This document shows positions 13,841 through 20,704 of a DNA stretch of 20,949 nt, piece by piece. The notes beneath the pieces were generated by a model. That model did no database searches. It had not been told where the DNA came from and saw only the letters and a program-made list of their open reading frames with translations. Each line of letters starts with the position of its first letter. Position 1 is the first letter of the stretch. Origin of the DNA: a virus; the IMG/VR virus record IMGVR_UViG_3300036652_000073, positions 1-20,949 of that record; one strand, written 5' to 3'. The position numbers and the translations under genes were made by a program.

Positions 13841-16335
13841 GGTGTCTCGCTTGTGGACATTTCGTCACGCACCAAGCTTGGAGGACTCATGCGGACATCG
13901 TGCTCTTTGCTAGCTGCGTCAAGCGTGATGGCAAGGTTGGTTTCCTGTTCGGCCAATTCGCGCTTCGTCTGATCGCTAATGGTCGTCTTGGCAAGGTCAG
14001 TTTTTGCCGAGTCAAGCGATTCCTGCTGATCGGCTTGGATACGCGCTTGTTCCGACTGTTGCGCCGCTTGAAGTTCAAGCTGCTTAATCTCCAAATCAAT
14101 CTGCTTCATCTGCAAATCATGCTCGCGCTGCTTTTGCGCTTCGTCAGCAGCCCGAGCGGCAGCAGCTTCTTGCGCTTGCATGTCAATCTGCGCTTTTTGA
14201 AGGTCCGTTTGAGCCTTCAACTGTGCAATCTGAAGCGAGTTATCAGGCGCTTGTGGCTGGCCTTGTGGCGCCGCCTCTTGGCCCAGTTTCATGCCCTCGA
14301 TTTCCTTTGCAGACTCGGCGCGAATCTTCGCTACGGTTACGCTCGGGTCTTCAGGCGGTGGAGTTTCAGCTAGTTTCTGCTGTTCTTCTTCCGTGTATTG
14401 CATCGTGCGCGGATCAAGGCGCTTGGACTTCAGCCACTCAGTAAGCCAGCTTTTCGGATTGATGCCGAAGGCTGGATTTAGCACCATTTGCGTCATCATC
14501 GCCAATGTCTGATCCTGAATCGCACGCTCAACCAATGCCACAGAGCCGTGCGCGTTGATTTCCATGTCGCCTTTTTCATCATCAGGCACTTCTGGATCAA
14601 GCAACAGGTATTCGTAGAAGGCGCGAACAACTGGCTCGGTAATATGGTCATCGTAGGAATAGCCAATGCTGCGCAAGAGCGTGTTTGCATTGTTATTCTG
14701 AAGCTGTTGACCGCCTAAAGTTTCGGGCGTTGTAGGACCAGTCTGACCCTGCGAGATGAGCGGGATATTCGTTGCCTCTTCCGCCTGACGCTCGGCAAGC
14801 GCAATGATCTGATTCATCTGGTCGCCCACGTTCGGGATGACCACGGACATAAATGCGGTGCGCACGTCCTGATTAATAGCGTCAGGCTCTTTGAACCAAA
14901 TCTTGTTAGGGCGCAGCACCCAGTCATTGGCCTGTGCTGGCGTGATCGCCTGGCGGTCAATGATGATCTGCGGGCCGCACGACAGGCCAGCGTTATTCAA
15001 CAGGGCGCGAGTAGAAGCATTCAGCATGCGCTGCGGGCCGTTAAGCTGCTCGCCCACACCAACGCCAGCCCACGAACCAGCGCGGCGGCTCCAAGGCATT
15101 GCGTGGTATGGGAAGCTGCCAGACTCCAAAGGATTCAGCACAGCGCGGATAATCGAATCGTTGACCATCGTGACGATGCAATAGAACTCGTCAATTTCCT
15201 TGCCCATCTTGGCGGCAAGTTCCGAGTTGGCCGACTCCAAATCCTTGCGGGTCAGCGAGCCGTAGTAGTACCAGACACGGTAACGTTTTTTCTTGTCTTT
15301 CTCGGCGGGGTTGGCGCCTTCTTTATTGCATTTATCAGGACCTTCTTCGATAACTTTATCGATCTGATGACCGATGTAGTATTTTTCCTTTTTCAGCGCC
15401 TTGAGGCCACGCGTAGAAAGGAAGTCACACTCAAAAATTCCTTCGCCGTTATGGATATTCTCGCCGCAAGCTGGATCAGGGAACAGATTCCAAGGATCAA
15501 CCCACTTGGCAGAAGGAATTAGTTTCTCAACAATCTTGAGCTTGATGCCGCCATTGATCTTCTCAGCCGCCTGCGACTTCTTCAGGTCAGGGAATGGGCC
15601 TTTCAGCACGCCCACGCCAATACGCGCCGCATCATGAATAATCTTGCGATTTTCAGCGTGGTAATTGCACTCGACCATCCAATCATAGATGCGCGTTTCC
15701 GCACGTTTTGCACGGTCATCAGCCTCGTCCATGATTTCTTGGGCAAGGTCGCCAATGGTCATCGGCTCGACTGGCGGCTGTGCAGGCTGTTGCGGCGTTG
15801 CTGCGCCCATTGGTGCAGGCATTGCTGGTTGAGCGACTGGCGCTGCTTGTGGCTGGTCAGGCTGTGGCGCAACACTTTGCTGAACCGCAGCCGCCGCTGG
15901 CTTCATGATCGGCTTGCCATCAGGCGTCATCGCTGGGCGCTTGTCTTCCTTGTCGTCAACCAGTTCAGGAACTGGCGTAGGCGAGAAGGAAAAAGCCTTG
16001 TCGTCAATAGGCAGAAGGATTTCCGCCAGCTTGGCAGCGCCTGCATCAACGTAACGACTAGTCAGGCGAACAAAGACATTGGAGCGCGGATCATTGGCCT
16101 GATAAGTCGATTCAGCCGTGACACTTCCCTGCATGCTCGTAGGCTTGGCCCACATCGCGCTCTTGAATTCATGACGGTTCGCGTCATCAATGCCTAGATA
16201 AGCATCCTCGCAAGCCATCCAAACAGCCTCAATGCCCGAGCTTTTACGCGCATCAATATACTCACTACGCTTAGACGTGAAGACGCCGCTCAGAGCTTCC
16301 AACTTTTCGATTTGCTCTGCGGAGATAGGTTTCAT
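13837..16335 (-). CDS. Portal protein
   Basis: The dodecameric ring at one capsid vertex through which terminase pumps DNA and onto which the adaptor docks. I chose ATG 16335 (832 residues); a GTG two codons upstream (16341) is equally open, neither having a strong ribosome-binding site. The N-terminal body has DPRSNVFVRLTSRYVDAG and KLAEILLP. A Pro/Ala/Gln-rich insertion follows at about residues 135-190, then DEADDRAKRAETRIYDWMVE, the wing/stem region with YRVWYYYGSL and FPYHAMPWSRRAGSWAGVGV, the crown-proximal TLGGQQLQNNNANTLLRSIG and a helix with EPVVRAFYEYLLLD. About the last 175 residues are a Gln/Ala/Lys-rich coiled coil. At more than 830 residues it is long, near P22 portal (725) plus a barrel extension. 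Placement after packaging genes and before scaffold and capsid agrees. Confidence 0.9.
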   Translation of the reverse strand: MKPISAEQIEKLEALSGVFTSKRSEYIDARKSSGIEAVWMACEDAYLGIDDANRHEFKSAMWAKPTSMQGSVTAESTYQANDPRSNVFVRLTSRYVDAGAAKLAEILLPIDDKAFSFSPTPVPELVDDKEDKRPAMTPDGKPIMKPAAAAVQQSVAPQPDQPQAAPVAQPAMPAPMGAATPQQPAQPPVEPMTIGDLAQEIMDEADDRAKRAETRIYDWMVECNYHAENRKIIHDAARIGVGVLKGPFPDLKKSQAAEKINGGIKLKIVEKLIPSAKWVDPWNLFPDPACGENIHNGEGIFECDFLSTRGLKALKKEKYYIGHQIDKVIEEGPDKCNKEGANPAEKDKKKRYRVWYYYGSLTRKDLESANSELAAKMGKEIDEFYCIVTMVNDSIIRAVLNPLESGSFPYHAMPWSRRAGSWAGVGVGEQLNGPQRMLNASTRALLNNAGLSCGPQIIIDRQAITPAQANDWVLRPNKIWFKEPDAINQDVRTAFMSVVIPNVGDQMNQIIALAERQAEEATNIPLISQGQTGPTTPETLGGQQLQNNNANTLLRSIGYSYDDHITEPVVRAFYEYLLLDPEVPDDEKGDMEINAHGSVALVERAIQDQTLAMMTQMVLNPAFGINPKSWLTEWLKSKRLDPRTMQYTEEEQQKLAETPPPEDPSVTVAKIRAESAKEIEGMKLGQEAAPQGQPQAPDNSLQIAQLKAQTDLQKAQIDMQAQEAAAARAADEAQKQREHDLQMKQIDLEIKQLELQAAQQSEQARIQADQQESLDSAKTDLAKTTISDQTKRELAEQETNLAITLDAASKEHDVRMSPPSLVRDEMSTSETP

Positions 16336-16348
16336 GTTCACTTTATGG

Positions 16349-18787
16349 TTATGCCGCGTTAGGCGTGCCGTAATACCTGCGCGCCCATACAGCCACTTGC
16401 TCAGCCTGGGCAGCGCTTAGGACGGTAGGGTAATCAATCACGCGGTAGATGTAGCCATCGAACGGGAGGCTCAGCGCACTAGCTGCGTACCGGCCTCCCA
16501 TCGTCACTGTGTCCATGTTTGCTGGCTGGCCAGTAGAAGAGTTATATGCCGTGCTGCCGCCATCGAAATACAGCGTAACTGCTGTCGCCCCAACAGATGC
16601 CGGGTCGAATTCCATCACGGCCACATGCAGTGCTGCCGTGTTAAGGGCATTTGGTGCCTGCGCATCTGCCGTGGTGCCCGCTGCACTGCCACGACGCGCA
16701 GCGACATACGTTCCACCAATGCTAACCATGCCCTCGCGGTTCGTCGTGCTGTTTGCAGACCCCTGCGAGCGCTCAAACGCCTGCATGTTGGAGTTGACAG
16801 TGATCGGCTCGTACACAATGACAACTGTTCCGCCGTTAGCCTGCGCTGCGGTACCTTGCAAGAATTGAGATACCGTCTTGTCGAACTTAGCAGCAGAGCG
16901 GTTGTTGGGCCGCAAAATACGCGTTGGCGAGGTCGTCGTGCTGGCGTTAGCCAAAGTCAACGATCCGCCATCGGATGGCGTCACCGAATTGATATGCGGA
17001 GGCGACTGCCCATCAACCGACAGCGAGGCTAGCTTGTCAAAGTCCCACGAGTTGCGGATTGCTGGGGCTCCAGTCAGCACCGGCGCGGCTACACCTTGAT
17101 CCGCCGCGAAAGCGATCAACGATGCCGTCGATGTCGCCTGCTGCCCTACGCTGTTAGTGATCGTGATTGTCAGAGTGGTGTCGATGATGCCGGATGGCGT
17201 CCCGGTAATCAGGCCAGTGGAATCATCGTACGATAACCCGCCAGTCAACCCAGTTACGTTGAGGGTCTTCGCACGGTTGCCGTTGGCGTCAGAAACCAGC
17301 ACGCCACAGTCTGCCTGCGCATACAGGTCATAGCTGTACGGTACGCCGATTGTCGCAGGCGGCAGGCGATCTACCAGCATGTGCGGGCCGATGTTAATGA
17401 CCAGACGATATGGGATGCAGGCCGTTCCGGGAACCTTTGTGTATATGACTGGCATGATACGACCGGACTTGTTTTCAGGCGGCGTCTTGTTCGATGTAAA
17501 GGCTGGCGTGCCGCTAATAACTCGTGCTGATGCATCATAGGTCATACCAAGCGGTTGATTCCGGTATCCGCCTTGGTAATCTCCGCCAGGCTCATTCGAC
17601 TCTTGCGCCCATGATTCGATATCATCAGTAACAGCGCTCCCCCATAACGTTGTCGCACTAGGCAATGCGATGTTGATCGCAGCACCATAGTCAACGTTAT
17701 ACGTCTGCGATGCAACCTGCGGCTGATACAGCGTTCCTACGCTCGTCAAGATTGCGAAGTAATCGATGTCCATCACAGCACCAGCAGAGCCGGCAGCTAC
17801 CCAATCCGCATCTTGGTATGGGTCTGCTGGGAAGTCAGCTACGTGATTGGTAAGCAGAATGTAATGTGGGCGCGAGGTATCTGCTACTTGACCTGCTGGA
17901 AGCGAGCGAACATTATTAATCGCACCTGCGCCACCGCCAGATGCGATATTGCTGTAGAAATTGACAGAACCGTCCACAAGAACTTCGATACGGAACAAAT
18001 AATCTGTACCGCTCACATAACTAGCTTCTTGGGCTGTACCGGAATTGTTGGTGCTGCTGCCGCTGGTCCATGCGTACTTTTCAGGCGCGATTTTCAGACT
18101 AGTTGCTTCCCAATCCAGCTCAGTGCTTGTGAAGGAAGTCACCGATTTCATCTGCATCATCCAGAAAGTCGGATGCCAGCCGCGCATATTCACTTGCGAC
18201 TTCGTAAGCTTCATTTTGCAGTCAATGAAGAACGGGGCCATCACCACATGCGAAGTAGCGGTGTTAATCATGCCAGATGCGTTCGGCGTTGCACTTACAA
18301 AAGTGGCTCTTTCCGGCGTAGTCGCAGTACGTGTTTTCAACTGAAGTCGGCCACCAGCGATAGCGATCAGATCGCTAAAAGAAGCCATCGCAACGCCGCG
18401 ATTGACGTCATTGAAACCAGTATGCCCAGCATCAGCGTCATAACCCTTGAGGGCTAGGCCGCCAGAAGAATTCCCGCGAGGTCCGTTACCTGTCGCAAGG
18501 TTCATATATGCGCGCGTGGTCGAATATTTTCCTGCTGGATTACCTGGCGTGATGAAACTGATAGAGTTGAAATCATCGCCAGTTGTGGCGATATAGCTGC
18601 GCCCACCGTTGGTGTAAGTGCTACCCAGTGTGTAAGGGCCAATGGTCGGCGGAGGCCCGAGCACGGACTGGTACACACCAGCCACTTTGACATAGGCACC
18701 TTGGACCGCAGCATAAACGCTGTTCTTCTTCGCGGACAAGCCTACGATGGCGTTATATGCCCCAGCGTTCTTGGTAAGGATCGGCAT
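16349..18787 (-). CDS. Modular tail adhesin with GH16-like catalytic domain (putative depolymerase)
   Basis: This 812-residue protein starts at ATG 18787, three bases after the stop of the 61-residue gene, with only a weak ribosome-binding site, so translation is probably coupled. Residues 1-50 (AAVQGAYVKVAGVYQSVLGP) resemble phage virion-anchoring segments. Residues about 140-350 look like a beta-jelly-roll of the GH16/concanavalin class: FFIDCKMKLTKS, GWHPTFWMMQM (203-213) and ELDWE (223-227). The last matches the ExDxE active-site motif, with E223 as nucleophile and E227 as acid/base. Residues about 470-560 form a putative Ig (He-PIG) domain with IGVPYSYDLYA and GLSYDDSTGLITGTPSG. Residues about 575-812 resemble a LamG/lectin domain ending YPTVLSAAQAEQVAVWARRY. 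It could bind and cut a host polysaccharide; activity is inferred. A catalytically dead lectin is the main alternative. Confidence 0.78.
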   Translation of the reverse strand: MPILTKNAGAYNAIVGLSAKKNSVYAAVQGAYVKVAGVYQSVLGPPPTIGPYTLGSTYTNGGRSYIATTGDDFNSISFITPGNPAGKYSTTRAYMNLATGNGPRGNSSGGLALKGYDADAGHTGFNDVNRGVAMASFSDLIAIAGGRLQLKTRTATTPERATFVSATPNASGMINTATSHVVMAPFFIDCKMKLTKSQVNMRGWHPTFWMMQMKSVTSFTSTELDWEATSLKIAPEKYAWTSGSSTNNSGTAQEASYVSGTDYLFRIEVLVDGSVNFYSNIASGGGAGAINNVRSLPAGQVADTSRPHYILLTNHVADFPADPYQDADWVAAGSAGAVMDIDYFAILTSVGTLYQPQVASQTYNVDYGAAINIALPSATTLWGSAVTDDIESWAQESNEPGGDYQGGYRNQPLGMTYDASARVISGTPAFTSNKTPPENKSGRIMPVIYTKVPGTACIPYRLVINIGPHMLVDRLPPATIGVPYSYDLYAQADCGVLVSDANGNRAKTLNVTGLTGGLSYDDSTGLITGTPSGIIDTTLTITITNSVGQQATSTASLIAFAADQGVAAPVLTGAPAIRNSWDFDKLASLSVDGQSPPHINSVTPSDGGSLTLANASTTTSPTRILRPNNRSAAKFDKTVSQFLQGTAAQANGGTVVIVYEPITVNSNMQAFERSQGSANSTTNREGMVSIGGTYVAARRGSAAGTTADAQAPNALNTAALHVAVMEFDPASVGATAVTLYFDGGSTAYNSSTGQPANMDTVTMGGRYAASALSLPFDGYIYRVIDYPTVLSAAQAEQVAVWARRYYGTPNAA

Positions 18788-18790
18788 GAC

Positions 18791-18976
18791 TTAGGCGGTC
18801 TGAATGTAAATGGTGCCGTCAGGGTAGCCGTCGTTATTGGACGGCGCAGCGGAACTTACCACGACAATCAGGCTCTTGCCATTGCCAGGATTCAGCAGTC
18901 CGACGACCGCATTGGTGTTTGGGTCAGTCAGCAGGTTTATGTTGGCGACGCGCTGCAATACGTTTGGATTGCTCAT
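18791..18976 (-). CDS. Small virion-associated protein (61 aa)
   Basis: A 61-residue protein starting at ATG 18976 with AAGGAG about 6 bases upstream, a good start. It reads MSNPNVLQRVANINLLTDPN, then AVVGLLNPGNGKSLIVVVSS and ends DGTIYIQTA. The end (P-D-G-T-I-Y-I-Q) is a strand-turn-strand commonly found in tail-fibre and baseplate-type beta domains. There is no signal peptide or membrane segment. It lies between the exported fibre-like protein and the GH16-like adhesin, 3 bases from the latter, so it may be a small adaptor or cap for that adhesin. Function unknown. Confidence 0.75.
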   Translation of the reverse strand: MSNPNVLQRVANINLLTDPNTNAVVGLLNPGNGKSLIVVVSSAAPSNNDGYPDGTIYIQTA

Positions 18977-18985
18977 GATTTCTCC

Positions 18986-19978
18986 TTAACCCGCAGTCTG
19001 TTCGACGGCAGTAATGGTGAAGGTTCCGGCAGTCGCGCAGAGGATCATGCTTGCGCCGACTGGAAGGAAGATCGGAACTGGGTTGGTACTGTTCTGGGTC
19101 AGCAACAGGCCAAGGCCTACGGTCAGCGATTGCGTGTAATAGACGGTGCCAGTCGAGCAGGTCAGCGTGCCAGTACCCATGCGGACCTGTACCGTGCATG
19201 CGCTCGATGCTAGAACCTGCGTGGCGTTCTGGCATGCGTAGCTGGGGAAGATGATCGCCGCCTTGCTCGTATCGGTTGCTTGATAGCTGGTGCTGACTGC
19301 AAGCGTGCGGTTGCTCGGCTGGCTGAAGTTAAATGGCGATACAGCGGCAGGCGTTGGCACGTTCAGCGCGCCGGTAACGCCGTTGTAGGTCGCTGCGCCG
19401 CTGCCGGTAGTAGTCAGAGATACAGCGGGCGGAATCGATGGGAACGTAGCCGCCGTGCCATTGCCGCGCAGATACTCGCCGCTCGTGCCAGTTGGCGTAT
19501 TGAACTTGCCAGCGAGGCCAGTACCCAGCGCACTAGTGGTTGCATAGTTCGCCAGCGAGACATTGAGCGCGTACACGGACAGGTCAGGCTTGCCACTCAG
19601 GTCAGCATAAGCGCCAGAGAAGATGGTAGGCAGGCCCGACAGGTCAAGATACTGACCAGTCATGCCTACAGTAGCAATCGTAGGCTTGTTCAGGATCTGC
19701 GCGACGCCGCTCGATGCGTTCCAGTCGGAATTGACCTGTGGGCCGCTGCCCGATGCAGTCAGGACGCCGCTGACAATCGACAACCCCGAGCCGAGTGTTG
19801 CGTATGCTGGCAGGTTCGTACTGACGTTGTAGTAGACCAGGCCATCCGTTACAGTCGTCGGGATCACGCGGTTGATCGTGGTGTTGTCGAGCGTGTTGCG
19901 CTGCCCGATCACCAGATCGAGCGGACCAGCAAACGCCGACGATGCCGCGAACAGCAGCAGGGCAAAGAGTTTCTTCAT
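18986..19978 (-). CDS. Tail-fibre-like protein with Sec signal peptide
   Basis: I place the start at ATG 19978, overlapping the previous stop as TAATG, giving 330 residues; an ATG five codons upstream has no ribosome-binding site. Residues 1-17 form a textbook signal peptide: MKKLFALLLFAASSAFA, then Gly-Pro. The next 180 residues are typical of phage fibre shafts: SDWNASSGVAQILNKPTIAT, a Leu-Ser-Gly-Leu-Pro / Leu-Ser-Gly-Lys-Pro pair, and EYLRGNGTAATFPSIPP. The C-terminal third (NRTLAVSTSYQATD to TITAVEQTAG) resembles the common fibre-tip beta domain and carries four Cys (about 249, 261, 274, 314). A signal peptide is odd on a virion protein, which should be assembled in the cytoplasm; the Cys residues would suit disulfides in the periplasm. 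It may be a secreted or surface-anchored adhesin. Role uncertain. Confidence 0.78.
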   Translation of the reverse strand: MKKLFALLLFAASSAFAGPLDLVIGQRNTLDNTTINRVIPTTVTDGLVYYNVSTNLPAYATLGSGLSIVSGVLTASGSGPQVNSDWNASSGVAQILNKPTIATVGMTGQYLDLSGLPTIFSGAYADLSGKPDLSVYALNVSLANYATTSALGTGLAGKFNTPTGTSGEYLRGNGTAATFPSIPPAVSLTTTGSGAATYNGVTGALNVPTPAAVSPFNFSQPSNRTLAVSTSYQATDTSKAAIIFPSYACQNATQVLASSACTVQVRMGTGTLTCSTGTVYYTQSLTVGLGLLLTQNSTNPVPIFLPVGASMILCATAGTFTITAVEQTAG

Positions 19979-20325
19979 TAGATCACCATCCATGTGTTGT
20001 TAGCCGTGTACTCAAGCGTCATGCTCGCGCCGGTCAGCAGCGTGCCAGGGCTACCGAGGATAGTCGTTGCGCCATTGATGACTAGGTTGGTGATCGCGTT
20101 GCTGGTGACGATGCGTGCCTTGTCGCCAAGCTGCGGCGATGGCGGCATGGTAACGGTCAGGTTAAGCAGCGTACCGGCCGGCGTCAGGTTGACCGTGGAA
20201 TCAGTCGTGCCGCCCTGCATGGTTACTGTTGCGCCAGTCGTAGGCGATGCGCTGGCAACCTTTGGCGCTGCACGTTCTGCCGCAGCAGCCGCAGCCGCGC
20301 TAATGCTCGTGTTCACAATGGTCAT
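19978..20325 (-). CDS. Small beta-rich virion-associated protein (115 aa)
   Basis: A 115-residue protein whose ATG (20325) overlaps the previous stop as ATGA; its own stop overlaps the next ATG. The N-terminus has an Ala-rich helix (ISAAAAAAAERAAPKVASAS) followed by beta-strands with TVNLTPAGTLLNLTVTMPPS, PQLGDKARIV and ASMTLEYTANNTWMVI. The last segments resemble small beta-barrel modules found in trimeric tail fibres. No signal peptide is present. It sits in the cluster of fibre-like genes between terminase and portal and may trimerise with one of them. Function not known. Confidence 0.75.
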   Translation of the reverse strand: MTIVNTSISAAAAAAAERAAPKVASASPTTGATVTMQGGTTDSTVNLTPAGTLLNLTVTMPPSPQLGDKARIVTSNAITNLVINGATTILGSPGTLLTGASMTLEYTANNTWMVI

Positions 20326-20663
20326 CAGCGCACCCGGGCGAAGAATTGGCAGTCAGCAGCGCCAGCAGTCAGCGTAGGCGCGGTAGTCGAGTTGGCAACG
20401 TACAAGCCATTCGCAAAGTTCATGCCGTACACTCCGAAGTCAATGCTGAAGTTGGCAGCAGCAGCAACAGAGATGTTGAGCACAGGCGCAACACCATTTG
20501 CAGGAGCCGAAGCCGAATCATGCAACTGGATAAACTGCGCGGGGCCGCTGTTGTAACCGCTGATCCCATACAGAATCGTCGGCGAAACACTCACAACCTT
20601 ACCCGCAGCCAAAGCAGCTTGAGGCACATTGCGCGCCTGAACTCCAACAATCGTATCTGCCAT
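20325..20663 (-). CDS. Small beta-rich hypothetical virion protein (112 aa)
   Basis: A 112-residue protein starting at ATG 20663 with GGGGAAG about 4 bases upstream; the terminase terminator ends 12 bases before the ATG. It reads MADTIVGVQARNVPQAALAA, then ILYGISGYNSGPAQFIQLHD, APVLNISVAAAANFSIDFG and ANGLYVANSTTAPT. The Y-x-(I/L)-x-G-Y-N-S-G-x-x-Q-(F/Y)-(I/L)-(Q/H)-L-(H/F)-D pattern is seen in small phage proteins coded near tail or capsid genes, and is probably a jelly-roll-like domain. No signal peptide or catalytic motif. It opens the run of small genes after terminase. Structural role inferred. Confidence 0.78.
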   Translation of the reverse strand: MADTIVGVQARNVPQAALAAGKVVSVSPTILYGISGYNSGPAQFIQLHDSASAPANGVAPVLNISVAAAANFSIDFGVYGMNFANGLYVANSTTAPTLTAGAADCQFFARVR

Positions 20664-20675
20664 GACTTCCCCATT

Positions 20676-20698
20676 AAAAAAGCCGCTCAGAGGCGGCT
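20676..20698 (-). terminator. Intrinsic terminator after the large terminase gene
   Basis: The minus strand reads AGCCGC, loop CTCTGA, GCGGCT then a run of six T. The hairpin starts 7 bases after the terminase stop, and the T tract ends 12 bases before the next start codon with only a ribosome-binding site in between. Transcription of the next gene must therefore come through it. Confidence 0.88.
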
Positions 20699-20704
20699 GT
20701 GTTT

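Noticed and set aside
19979-19993. Upstream ATG of the exported fibre-like gene
   Set aside because: No ribosome-binding site, it overlaps the previous gene by 16 bases and would bury the signal peptide behind MDGDL.
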